A stretch of DNA of 64,000 bases. Source: Bufo bufo. Its lineage: Eukaryota > Chordata > Amphibia > Anura > Bufonidae. Location of the stretch: positions 184,344,156 through 184,408,155 of the forward strand of contig NC_053395.1 of the NCBI RefSeq assembly GCF_905171765.1, read 5' to 3'. Made by a program: the position numbers and the translations under genes. The notes below the pieces were generated by a model. It was given only the letters and a program-made list of their open reading frames with translations, ran no database searches and had not been told where the DNA came from. The stretch's first letter is position 1; each line of letters opens with the position of its first letter. Positions 54,847-64,000 of this stretch are shown piece by piece.

Positions 54847-55770
54847 TAGGGCTGCAGTAAACGATTATTTTACAAATCGAGTATTCTATCGATTATTTTT
54901 TTTTTTTACGATTAATCAAGTAATCTAATAAGAAAAAATGATTTGACTGTTTTCCTTTATAAAAACTCATCAGACCCCCTGCCATCAGTCCCCAACACCC
55001 TTTGTTCCCCCCTGTGCGATCAGCCCAAGTGCATCAGTTTCCCCCAGTGCCATCAGCTCCACTATTCCCCAGTGCCTTCAGTATACTGGTAAACAGGGAT
55101 ACCGGCCGTGTCCGTTCTGCATTTTGCGGAATGCACACGATCAGCCCTATGATAAAAATGCGAACAAGAATAGGACATTCTCTATATTTTTGGCGGGGCC
55201 GTGTAATGGAACTATGGATGTGGACCGCACACACTATCTTTTGTGGCCCCAATAAAATGAATGGGTCCGCACCTGTTCCGCAATTAGTGGACCCATAAAT
55301 CCGGTGGTGTGAATGTACCCTAATACTGTGCGATCCTGTGAGAGGAGGGGAGGTCAGCATGGGACCTGTCATGGACACACACTTACTGGTGGCTGTCTGG
55401 CCTTATATGCTGCCAACCGAGATTCAGATTGAGGTGCAGGGTCGCTAGATTCTGCTGCCCTCAGGTAGCGCACATCTAGCACCTCTACAGCTACTGACCA
55501 GAAACAATAGGGCACTAAGGACAGCGCTATCTATGCCAGTGAGGAATTTTAGTTAGCATGGAAAATGCGTCAAGAGTACCACATGCAAGGCTGTACTTGT
55601 CATACACACAGGTCGCCATATTGCTTGCCATCTCCAGAAGACCAGCTTAGCAGCCTGTGACTTGCAAGCAGAGCGCATAGGTCCAGACACCATGGCTCTT
55701 AGCCTGAGCACAGGTCTCCTCTTTTTTGTGTCAAATTATTCGATTCAATCGAGTAATCGTTTCAGCCCAA
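54847..55770. mobile_element. hAT element with exact 8-bp duplication, 924 bp
   Basis: TAGGGCTGCAGTAAACGATTAT at the left is inverse to AATCGTTTCAGCCCAA at the right. Inner arms are ATCGATTATTTTTT / ATTATTCGATTCAATCGAGT. The duplication GTGTAGTG is exact, at 54839-54846 and 55771-55778. There is no transposase. A GCGGACC fold-back (55085-55322) is nested inside. Ends of the type CAGGGCTG...CAGCCCTG are common in vertebrate hAT elements. Confidence 0.92.
55085..55322. mobile_element. GCGGACC fold-back inside the hAT element, eroded left end
   Basis: Right end CGGTGGTGTGAATGTACCCTAA. Inside are TTCTGCATTTTGCGGAATGC, GAACAAGAATAGGACATTC and AATGAATGGGTCCGCACC. The left end has drifted and is set approximately. 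Confidence 0.7.
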
Positions 55771-55873
55771 GTGTAGTGTTACTGTTGGGTGGTTTTGATA
55801 TTTACTTGATTTGTTAGTTTTCTACCTTTAGACAGAGGCCATTATCAGTTCATCAGTGGTAAAATCCCTGTCG

Positions 55874-56657
55874 TTAAAGGGAGGCTGTCAGCAGTTTTGA
55901 CAGCGCTCGATTGGTGATGTGTAAACCAGTTAAAGCATAGCTATGTTGATGGTCATACTATTTACACAAGTGAGAGAAGTTTTAATCTGCAATGTGTCGG
56001 GTGGTCACTTAGGGCTTATGCACACGGACACAATTTGCGGTCCCCAATGCACGGGCAACATTCGTGCGGTTTCTGCAGACTGATTCAGAAACGTTCAGCC
56101 TGAATTGGTCTGTGATTTCTTTTGGGGGTGCTGAGGCACGGAGATGAACCCCACGGAAGTAGTCCATACATGGGGTTCCGTGCCTCCGTTCCGCACTGCA
56201 CCTTCCGTATTGCAGACCCATTCAAGTAAATGGTTCCGCATCCGTGATGCGTGCACAAACATCCGGGGCCCGTACATTGCGATCTCGCTGTTTCCGGGCC
56301 AAGATATGGGCCCGGCCGTCACACGTTCATGTGCATGAGCCCTTACTGTGAAGTGTCCTGGAATCTCTGCAGTAACTGCTCCTCAACCCCTCACCTCTGA
56401 TGGACGCTAGAGCAGTCATGCGAACAGTGGAGAAAGGTTGGGAGCATTTACTGTGAAGAGCCCAGGACACTTGACAGTATGGGACCACCTAGCAGATATC
56501 TCAGCATGGCGATGGGAGACAGATGAATACTTTTTTATGCTAATACAGCTAGATATGACCCTGAACATTGCCATGTTTTCTACCAGTTTCCCCATCACTT
56601 ATCTAGTGCTGTCAGCAGTTTTGAGTGGCCAAAACTGCTTATATACGCCCCCTTTAA
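55874..56657. mobile_element. TTAA MITE (GGAGGCTGTCAGCAGTTTTG) split by a fold-back
   Basis: TTAA at 55874-55877 and 56654-56657. AAGGGAGGCTGTCAGCAGTTTTGACAG pairs with GTGCTGTCAGCAGTTTTGAGTGGCC only in part, so the arms carry direct as well as inverted copies. AACTGCTTATATACGCCCCCTTTAA closes the right end. 56009-56345 is a nested insertion. Confidence 0.65.
56009..56345. mobile_element. GCGGACC-related fold-back, nested
   Basis: TTAGGGCTTATGCACACGGACAC at the left, TCATGTGCATGAGCCCTTA at the right. Inside, TTGCGGTCCCCAATGCACGG pairs with the CCGGGGCCCGTACATTGCGA arm. TTCAAGTAAATGGTTCCGC lies in the centre. Confidence 0.78.
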
Positions 56658-56904
56658 ATGGATGACATCACAGTTTTATATGAGGTATGTAAAAAAATTA
56701 TAAATAACTGATATATATATTTATAAAGTGCCCCTGATGAGGCTGGTGTGAAACACGTGTTCGGCTGCAGTATTGATTGTGGCATTCGGTAGGTAGACGT
56801 GTTTTGTTAGTGTTGTTAGGAGCACCTGCACTTTATCAGGTATTTATTAATTTTTAGGAATTGCCGTCTTACTCATTTTAGTGTCCATGCTCTGTTTTCA
56901 AATG

Positions 56905-57010
56905 GCAGCACGGTGGCTCAGTGGTCAGCACTGGTGCCTTGCAGCGCTGAGGTCCTGGGTTCAAATCTTAATAAAGGCAACATCTGCATGGAGTTTGTAT
57001 GTTCTCCCCA
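56905..57010 (+). mobile_element. tRNA-derived SINE, 5' part
   Basis: GGCAGCACGGTGGCTCAGTGG contains an RNA polymerase III A box (TGGCTCAGTGG), and GTCCTGGGTTCAAATC a B box. It then runs into the SINE body AACATCTGCATGGAGTTTGTATGTTCTCCCC. It stops at 57010 and the body resumes at 57715, so the copy is split by about 700 bp. Confidence 0.85.
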
Positions 57011-57714
57011 TTTAGTAAGCCAGAAGGTGAAGTTCAGAATAGATGTTCAAATATGTACCGCTTGCACATAGGTATATCTTGCCAATGATCTTCTTGGCAT
57101 GCAGTTAATCGCCACCATTCACATTACGTGGAGCAACCTCAGTCCTCAGAATCCTCCTCCAGTCCTCTTTATTTATGTTACTCACTTATATAACGCTGCT
57201 ATATTCTGCATCGCTTTACAGACATTATCATCCCTCTCTTTCCCCAGTGGAGCTCACAATCTAAGTTCCCTATCAGTATGTTTTTGGAGTGTGGGAGGAA
57301 ACCGGAGAACCCGAAGGAAATCCATGCAAACACGGGGAGAACATACAAACTCCATGCAGATGTTGTCCTCGGTGGGATTCGAACCTCCTTATGAGGGAAA
57401 ACAGGCAAAAGATATACGCAATAGTGAAACACCACCAGAACTTGGCAAGATTTATTATATTCACAAGATAAAAAGTTTTAAAATTGCATTGTATAAAACG
57501 ATCCCACCTCGGGGTCGGCCCAACTCTAGTTTCACATCAATAGCAAGGTGTACACATGTGAAAGTGGACCACAGATGACCATCTATTCTGAACTCTGGTG
57601 GGGAGCTGCGCGATTTTATTCCTTTCTGGATTGTTGTTTGAAGATCTACCTCATCAAAATCTGCTGCGCTAAAGTGTGGACTCCAAAAGGGAGAAGATTG
57701 ATTGATTTGTTTTA
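57011..57714. mobile_element. 704-bp insertion in a SINE, flanked by a 12-bp near-duplication
   Basis: ATGTTCTCCCCA (56999-57010) and ATGTTCTTCCCA (57715-57726) flank it with one mismatch. Near the ends, AGTTCAGAATAGATG (about 57030) is inverse to CATCTATTCTGAACT (about 57580). It contains a minus-strand SINE (57168-57392). The nature of the carrier is not recognised. Confidence 0.5.
57168..57392 (-). mobile_element. SINE copy, minus strand, 5'-truncated near the B box
   Basis: Read on the minus strand it has GGGTTCTCCGGTTTCCTCCC, CACTCCAAAAACATACTGAT, AGATTGTGAGCTCCACTGGG and the tail CGTTATATAAGTGAGTAACA. It starts only at GGTTCGAATCCCACC, so the A box is missing. Confidence 0.85.
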
Positions 57715-57800
57715 ATGTTCTTCCCAGTGTTTGCGTGGGTTTCCTCCCCCACTCCAAAAACATACTGATAGGGAATTTGGATTGTGAGCTCCACAGGGGA
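57715..57800 (+). mobile_element. SINE 3' part, continuation of 56905-57010
   Basis: GTGTTTGCGTGGGTTTCCTCC, CACTCCAAAAACATACTGAT and GGATTGTGAGCTCCACAGGG follow in the expected order. The final tail is lost after about 57800. Confidence 0.78.
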
Positions 57801-57815
57801 CAGCGAGGAGGTAGA

Positions 57816-59279
57816 AGGGATAGACTTTCATTTTTGGATCCCCTTTGGTATATTGGGATGGTTTTGCCAGGACCTGTTGGTCCTTTAGGTTTCTAATTCC
57901 CTTTAAATGGCATTGTTAATACTCAAAAGTAAGCGATGGCTCTGTGCATGCTAAAACATACCATAGCATTTTATTACCATGTTCTACATTCCTAACGACA
58001 CAGTGATCAATTTACTAGAAGTTAGAAGATGGACACTTTGCTATTGCATTTATGAGGGGTTGTCCAAGATTAGAAAACAACATGACTGTTCGGCTCTTTT
58101 GGGTAGTACAGCTCAACACCATTCCGCTGAATCACAATGAACTTTACTACCCGGCACAACCTGTGAACAAGAGGGGCATTGTTCCTAGAGTTAAGGAAAA
58201 TCAGACCGTTTTTTTCTGCTCTTGTAAGCATTACCAGCAATTGTCTTTGCTCTGTGCTCTTTTATTATTTTTATTTTCAAACTTGGTTTAAATATGCTTT
58301 TTGTATGTAGGGTTCAAGCTGGTTTGAGTGATTCCAACTCAAAAGTTGCTGTCCCTCAACACATTTGCGTCCTACAACTCTTGTGGTGGCCTTCAATTCC
58401 TTTCCCAAGTAATTTTACTTGCAACTGAAAATTCCAGTTTGGGTGTATATTCCGACCTACCAACCCTCCAAGATCTAGCAGCTAATGGTCCACCATGTGA
58501 ATTCTTGTAGCCTGTACCTCCCTGATGGTGGAGAAAAAATCTGTTGCAAATTGTAGAAGAACCCCACCGCCCAAAAGGGTCACTTTTTTATTATTATTAT
58601 TAATTTTTTAATGCATTACTTATTTATATAGCATTAACATATTCTGCTGCCCTTTACAGACATTGATATCATTAACTGTCCCCAGTGGGGCTCACTATAT
58701 AAATTCCCTATCAAAAAGTCTTGACAGTGTGGAAGGAAACGCATACCCTTGGTTAGATTTGACCCCAGCACTGCAAGGCCCCAATGCTAACCATTGAACC
58801 ACTTTGCTGTTTTACTACCTTTTTTTTTTTTGTTGCTTCATTAGGGCGCTATTACAAGTGCAGCTTGAGCCCTGGGTACCACACCACGGTTAGCACTACT
58901 TGTTGGGCTCCTCTTGAAACATGGGTGCAGTCCAAGTGCGGCCTGGCAATTAGCCGGACCTGCAGCTCAAGCCGCTCACGTACCAGTGCCCTAAGTCTAA
59001 AACTTTTTTCCCTTTATAACACCTTCCAATATTAATACTTCACTCATCTCAAAAAAAAAAAAGCTCCAAAGCAAATGCGGAGAAGAATGAAATATTAATG
59101 GAGTACACCTGAAGCAATCACGACCCGCTAATGCCTTGACCTTGGAAAGCAATACACAAGAAGGTGGCATCGTAAAGCCGCGAGATTCTTATGAATATGT
59201 ATGTGCTACTTGATAATAATGAATGTGGTACCGTCATGCATGCTCTACAAGATAATGTTGTGCCCTCTTTTGTCTACAG
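57816..59279. other. OLA1: End of the 43.9-kb intron around the SINE copy
   Basis: 58040-58090 has GGGGTTGTCCAAGATTAGAAAAC, a degenerate MITE word. 59050-59279 is AT-rich leading to the acceptor of the next OLA1 exon. No other gene is seen. Confidence 0.45.
58603..58815 (-). mobile_element. SINE copy, minus strand, internally deleted
   Basis: On the minus strand the head AAGTGGTTCAATGGTTAGCA and CTTGCAGTGCTGGGGTCAAA is followed, after a missing middle, by CTTCCACACTGTCAAGAC, GATAGGGAATTTATATAG and a tail with GCTATATAAATAAGTAATGC. It is older than the other two by sequence drift. Confidence 0.75.
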
Positions 59280-59420
59280 GTTGATAAAAATTAAGGAGTG
59301 GGTGGACAAGCATGACCCAGGGGCCTTGGTCATTCCTTTTAGTGGGGCCTTGGAACTGAAGCTGCAAGACATGAGTGATGAGGAGAAGCAGAAGTATCTG
59401 GAAGAGAAAGTGACACAAAG
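59280..59420 (+). CDS. OLA1: OLA1 internal exon (end of G domain, about human residues 243-290)
   Basis: This 141-nt exon opens with one base that completes the Trp codon begun at 15343. It then encodes LIKIKEWVDKHDPGALVIPF...KYLEEKVTQ and ends with two bases (AG) of a Ser codon. The acceptor is TTTTGTCTACAG and the donor is GTTAAT. The stretch holds the last G-domain strand and the acidic helix before the TGS domain. Conservative differences from human are Y to H, E to D and L to M, and the ends of the EEKQKYLEEK helix vary more. It follows the 43.9-kb intron, and the exact phase match (2 then 1) supports direct splicing to 15344. Confidence 0.96.
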
Positions 59421-59998
59421 GTTAATTAGCATTCATTTTCCCTACACTTTATTATCAACTATTTCCTTGCTGTAATTTAATTGCTTGCACTGATAGAATA
59501 ATAAATGACAGAGTAATTACCATTATAAAGAGGGAATCTTTTCCTTTTCTTTATCATGAGACAGAGTTGAAAAGATTTATTTTAAATTAAGTTTTTAACT
59601 GTCATCTGTCATCGCAGTGCGGTGTTTTTAATTATAGCATAGGTTTGGGGGGGGGGGAGGGGATAGATGGGGAAGGGGGGGTTTACTTTTAGAGGGCGAC
59701 AATCAACCCGAAATTTTTTCGTCATATGTTAGTAGAACAGGAAGCTTATGCAAGAAAAGAAAATAATGCAGTTTTTTTTATGTCTTGAATGATGTTTCAA
59801 TGTAAATAGAATCCTGCACGAAAAGACTCCATGTGAGGGTTTATTATAAAAAATGTTTTGGGGAAACGGAAAGACAAGGTGAGGCTGGACGTTAGGTGGT
59901 TCTCCTTGAGGTTTTGTGAGATCCAGCTCTTGAGTAGAGTTGATGCAGCCCGTCCCTCTCGGGGTTATATAACTGATCACTTGCTTTTCTTCTTTCAG
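59421..59998 (+). other. OLA1: OLA1 578-nt intron
   Basis: Short intron with a G-rich block at 59647-59681 (GGTTTGGGGGGGGGGAGGGG). It has no transposon insertion, unlike the longer introns. Confidence 0.85.
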
Positions 59999-60095
59999 TG
60001 TCTTGGCCAAGATTATTAAAACTGGATACGCAGCTCTACAGCTCGAATACTTCTTCACCGCAGGCCCCGATGAAGTGCGTGCTTGGACCATAAAG
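59999..60095 (+). CDS. OLA1: OLA1 internal exon (start of TGS domain, about human residues 290-322)
   Basis: This 97-nt exon starts with the single base that completes AG|T (Ser). It continues [20 protein letters not shown] and [12 protein letters not shown] and ends in phase 0. The acceptor is TTCTTTCAG and the donor is GTAAGG. It contains the [13 protein letters not shown] segment that opens the TGS domain, a small beta-grasp module shared with threonyl-tRNA synthetase and SpoT-type proteins. The intron before it is only 578 nt, the shortest in the window. Confidence 0.96.
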
Positions 60096-62488
60096 GTAAG
60101 GCTGGTACTTTATTCGTCCGCACCCTCCAGTTCTCCACTAGTGAATTGAGATTGATATCAGTCATGGCGGAGGTTAGCTAGTCATTACACGAGAGCCCTT
60201 TTTTTTTTTTTTGTGCGTCCAGGATAACGTTAATTATTCGAGAGCTGCTGAACGGTGAAAGTGGAGCGGCATTGATTGAGGCAGGTAACAATTGATTCTG
60301 CCTATTACATAGTCTGCATTTCTTCATCCTGTAGAATCTGGCTACCCCCCCCCCCCCCTTCCTGCGGGCAGAGATAAGAAACGCCAGCATTGTACTTGGT
60401 TAATCTGTGTGACCGAGCTTCTTCTCCAGTTAAACTGATGCCGCTCTTCATTCTGCATTCACCAACTTTGTTTGGCTTGTAGGTGTTTCCGTCCTCCCCT
60501 TTTTTTTTTTTCTTTTTCTCCTATCCCCCTCTTCTTCCCTGGGTTGCATTCTCAGCTGTGAAAGCAATATAACATCATTACACTCCTCACAGATACACAG
60601 CTGGTATCCAAAACGTAAAGCCAGTGTGTAATAATTCATCCCTTTAAGTGGTTTATAATTTAAGAGGTAGACTTTGTTCTGATAATGCTATACATTCCAT
60701 CCTGACACTAATAAAAACCGCGATGATATGGGCTTAAAATATTGATATTCGCTGATTGTGCCCGCGGCGGCTGACTAATTTGCTCCCACAGGACAATGAG
60801 GAGGGAAACGGTTTTTGCTTTTAAATGGAAAATACCCTGTGTGAGGGCTCCCATTATTCCCACGTACGCTGGAGCGGACGTAGCTACAAATTATGTATTA
60901 CAAAATATGTAATTATTACAAGAACGTACAAAGACTGCAGCATTCCTTTGATTTCGATCAAAGTAATACTATGTCTAGAGAGACGCTCGAGAGATTTAAT
61001 TCTCTCTCCGCTGTTACAGGGACCTACAAATGTATGCAGAGCCTCTTAGCAGTGACGGGGTCAAAGGTAGCTCTAAAAATACACTATGGTTAACAGGGTT
61101 GTCAATCTGTCCACATAAAATTCTAGAATTATTAGCGTTTAGACGGGCACAGTTCTCTCCGTACAAAGAAAATACGTATATATTAACACGGTGTAATAAA
61201 TGACCTAAATTCTGATTGTATGTTTTACACTACTGGATGATCTATTTCTGTATAGTAGAAAGAGAAATATAATGATTTATATTTACAGTTGTACAGCAAA
61301 TAAAAAGTAAAGAAAAATAAAAAAATATATACGGTACATATAATATGATATTATATATAATATATGATGTAATATTTCAAAAAGTTTGCAGAACTTTAAG
61401 CAATTCTCCCCAGAAGACGTGTAATTACTGAGAAATGTAGTCAATGTTTGGAAGAGAGGATATTGCCATAAAAAATATACATATACAAAAAAAAGTAATA
61501 AAAAACTGACGTACGTTTTAAACACTTTCCAAAAATATCCAAATTTTCCAAGTCCTTTGCACAGTCCTTAGCACTAGCTCCACCAGATTAGTGATAAACC
61601 AAATTCCACTGTTTCCTGGAAAGGGACGCAACTAAGGAATAATGAGGGCTAGTTTTTGAGAACAAGAATGATTGCACGCGCCCGGTATCTAACGTGCGCA
61701 GATATTTAGTGAGGTAAGCATCAGTGAGTAGCCATATTAGCCCAATACATCTTGCATTGTAAAAACTGTGCTTTACCATGTCAGGATCCTAAGCAGCTTC
61801 ACACGCGTTATTAGGCAGCCTCGAGTTACTGTTATTTCTCAAACGTGGGTGGCGATGGGCATGGAACTCGCACGCCCTGGAGTGTCATGCAAGATTGATA
61901 TCTTTTAATACTGAAATGAAGCGCTCGGAATCGTGCCCATTTTCAATCGTTTTACTTTTTTTTTTTATCAATAGAAAGCGGTTACAATAAAGTTGGTCCC
62001 CAATTCCGTTATGAGCCATTCTGATATATGAGGTGTGACCTATGAAAACCATTTTAAGGGAAAGAGGCCTGGTAACGTGGAACTGTTTTGGCCCTGTAAT
62101 TCATTATTACAGTAGTGGTGTAATCTGAATTCAAATTCAGAATAAAAAAAAATTTTACTTGTACATTTTGTGCCAAAATTGAACATAAATTTATGTAATT
62201 TCCATGGGCAGCTTGTTGTTAGATGCATTGACTTTAAAATTCCAATGGTGATGTACAACATTTTCAGCTCCGGCGTTTTAGCGTCATAAGGTGAAACCTG
62301 GAGAAAGTGGAATTCCTTTTCAGTATTTACAGTGAATCTGCATTGATAGCTTGTAAGTTTTCCATTACTTTTAAGGAACCTTTTGAGGGAAGCCAAGTCC
62401 AGGTCAGCTGACTGAACCACCCCTCCTGTAATCCATCTTCCCGAACAATTCATTTTTTTCCCCCCTGCTTTTTTTTTTCTTTTGACAG
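60096..62488 (+). other. OLA1: OLA1 2.4-kb intron
   Basis: AT-rich, with homopolymers (poly-T at 60199-60211, poly-C at 60346-60358) but no clear transposon, which stands out against the rest of the window. 60550-60830 and 62000-62450 have the balanced texture of possible conserved sequence. No exon is seen. Confidence 0.7.
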
Positions 62489-62611
62489 AAAGGGACAAAG
62501 GCTCCTCAGGCTGCAGGGAAGATTCACACAGATTTCGAGAAGGGTTTCATTATGGCGGAGGTAATGAAATATGATGATTTCAAAGAAGAAGGCTCTGAAT
62601 CAGCCGTCAAG
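62489..62611 (+). CDS. OLA1: OLA1 internal exon (TGS domain, about human residues 323-363)
   Basis: This 123-nt exon encodes 41 residues, [20 protein letters not shown] through [20 protein letters not shown], in phase 0 at both ends. The acceptor is a long T-rich tract ending TTTTGACAG and the donor is GTGAGT. It is the core of the TGS domain, with the very conserved [12 protein letters not shown] block. The remaining C-terminal residues (human ...AAGKYRQQGRNYIVEDGD onward) must be in a last exon downstream. I found nothing matching it between 62612 and 64000. Confidence 0.96.
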
Positions 62612-62834
62612 GTGAGTTGTGACTGCTACATGTTAGAGGACATCTTCTCGTGGAGAAGACACGGTGCAGAGATTGAGGCATCTGATTGTCACCTTGTAGG
62701 CTAAAAATTTTGACTCTCAATCCCGGGAGCTGCATCCCTTGACTATTTGCGCACCGTTGACAGGCTGACAAGGCCGTAGCTTCCATCTTCGCTTCAATGG
62801 CAAAATTTTACTTTACGGCAAATACAATTTAGTT

Positions 62835-63131
62835 TAGTGCTCATGCACACGAACGTATTTTGTTTCTGTGTCCGTTTTTTTGCAGTCCGTTTCAATGGGT
62901 CCACCAAAAAAAAAAAAAAAAAGAGGAAGTTACTTTGTGTGCATTCCGTTTCCGTTCGTCCATTCCGCAAAAAAATAGATCATGTTCTATTATTGTCCAC
63001 ATAACGAGCAAGGATAGGACTGTTCTATTAGGGGCCAGCTGCTCCGTTCCGCAAAATACGGAATGCACGCGGACGTCATCCGTATTTTTTGCGGACCGCA
63101 AAATACATACGGTCGTGTGCATGAGCTCTTA
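62835..63131. mobile_element. GCGGACC fold-back element
   Basis: AGTGCTCATGCACACGAACG at the left, ACGGTCGTGTGCATGAGCTCTTA at the right. Inside are CAGTCCGTTTCAATGGGTCC, TTATTGTCCACATAACGAGC and TTTTGCGGACCGCAAAATAC. Close relative of 24102-24421. Confidence 0.82.
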
Positions 63132-63591
63132 TTCAGTGTAAATTAAAAGGACCGTAAATATACAATGCTTCTACGTGTCATAAGCTGTGGCGTAATGACA
63201 TGATTCAAGACTTCATTAATAAATGCATTGTACTTTGAATATTCATGCGGGGCTGTAAAATTGTTTATGTATCCTGAAATTAAAGAGGTTATCCAGTTTC
63301 TAAAAGGAATTAAAATGTAAAAAAAAAAAAGGAGCAAATGCAATAAAAATAGAAAAAATGAATAAAAAAAAAACCACTAGTGGTCACATGTCATAATGGC
63401 AGCACGCTATTAACAAAGACCAGGGTAACTTTTGGAGCGTCTGTGCTAAATCGGCAGGGTTATAAACAGGAAAGTAATTTTGTGGGGTTATTTACTTCTC
63501 TTTTTATATTATGGTTTTTACTGAATATATTTATTTTGTGAAACTGCACAACCCCTTTTTAGCTTTTTGTATTAGTCATAGCCACAAAGTT

Positions 63592-63863
63592 TTAAAGGGG
63601 TTGTGCCACGAAATCACGAGAACTGAGGTTCGCATGCTTCAGTGTGAAAGGAGTTGCAGGTCCAGCATGCGCGCTGCCACTCCAATCTATGTGACTGTGG
63701 GAGATAGTCGAGTGCTCCACCTGCCTTTCTATTCATACTGGTGCACGGGACTGCTGCTGCTGTGATTGATGGAGGTCCCAGTGGTCAAACACCCACTAAT
63801 CAGATGTTTATTCCCTATCTAGAGGATTGGGGAGAAGTTCATTTTGTTGAACCATCCCTTTGA
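63592..63863. mobile_element. TTAA-type MITE
   Basis: TTAAAGGGGTTGTGCCACGA at the left (TTAA at 63592-63595) and GTTGAACCATCCCTTTGA at the right. The arms pair weakly, and the right TTAA has decayed. Confidence 0.6.
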
Positions 63864-63879
63864 CTGTGGAAACTACTTC

Positions 63880-64000
63880 TTAGGCTACTTTCATATCTGC
63901 GGCACTGCGATCCGGCTGCCAGAGAATCAGCTGGGCACAAACTGCGGCATGCAGCGGTTTGTGTCCGGCCCATTCTCTGCAGATTTGCCGGATTGCGGCT
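63880..64000. mobile_element. Fold-back element, CCGGCTGCC subfamily, cut by the window end
   Basis: It starts TTAGGCTACTTTCATATCTGCGGC and runs through GCGATCCGGCTGCCAGAG and TTTGTGTCCGGCCCATTCTC. The right half lies beyond 64000. Relative of 13814-14043. Confidence 0.75.

Larger units (their letters stand above)
15345..59279 (+). other. OLA1: OLA1 43.9-kb intron
   Basis: The sequence between the exon ending at 15344 (donor GTAAGT) and the exon starting at 59280 (acceptor CTACAG) is one intron by phase. It holds no recognisable exon, RNA gene or promoter. It is packed with palindromic DNA transposons, listed separately, separated by stretches of AT-rich unique sequence. Long ORFs inside it are by-products of palindromes and simple repeats, apart from the transposase remnants at 51.2-53.5 kb. 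Confidence 0.85.

Noticed and set aside
56905..56970. Possible tRNA gene
   Set aside because: A and B boxes are present but the sequence cannot form a full cloverleaf, and it continues into a SINE body. It is a tRNA-derived SINE.
57099..57578. 159-aa frame on the + strand
   Set aside because: It crosses an antisense SINE and flanking noncoding sequence. Composition is that of the SINE body.
62612..64000. Searched for the last OLA1 exon (AAGKYRQQGRNY onward)
   Set aside because: No frame with this sequence is present. The exon must be further downstream.

Overview
The window is vertebrate nuclear DNA, most likely from a frog or toad. It carries the middle-to-late coding exons of one gene, OLA1 (Obg-like ATPase 1), on the + strand, spread over very long introns. 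Five exons can be placed: 9831-9911, 15247-15344, 59280-59420, 59999-60095 and 62489-62611. Each has AG/GT splice borders, and the phases join without a frame break. Together they encode about 180 residues, from roughly human residue 184 to 363. They cover the late G domain with the NLSE nucleotide-specificity motif and most of the TGS domain. The 5' exons (P-loop, switch regions) and the last coding exon are outside the window. I see no other cellular protein-coding gene, no RNA gene and no CRISPR array.

Almost everything else is intron, much of it made of DNA transposons, mainly short palindromic (fold-back) MITEs. The main groups are: (i) TTAA-flanked palindromes of 300-620 bp, in several families; (ii) about 20 copies of a CpG-rich fold-back family built on TGCGGACC/GGTCCGCA words, whose ends read like TTA(A)GGGTCCATTCACACG; (iii) hAT-type elements, four of them with readable 8-bp target duplications; (iv) two Tc1/mariner elements, one inserted in the other; (v) a tRNA-derived SINE family and a non-LTR retrotransposon 3' fragment. 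The anuran assignment is an inference from this repeat profile and from the OLA1 sequence, which is vertebrate-like but not mammalian.

Layout. 1-9830: intron with hAT-like and MITE insertions. 9831-15344: two OLA1 exons separated by a 5.3-kb intron. 15345-59279: a 43.9-kb intron with nested transposon clusters at about 20.9-22.3, 32.6-33.5, 43.9-46.5, 50.3-53.7, 54.8-56.7 and 56.9-58.8 kb. Between them are stretches without obvious repeats (about 26.2-27.2, 35.9-37.3, 40.1-41.1, 48.2-50.3 and 54.2-54.8 kb), some of which could be conserved regulatory DNA. 59280-62611: three OLA1 exons close together. 62612-64000: intron with three more fold-back repeats, the last cut by the window end.

I found no new gene system. 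The most informative content is the nesting. In several places the order of insertion, target preference and inactivating lesions can be read directly: a Tc1 element split by both a TTAA MITE and a second Tc1; a three-level fold-back nest at 32.6 kb; and a minisatellite-bearing terminal-inverted-repeat element at 44 kb with several elements inside it.
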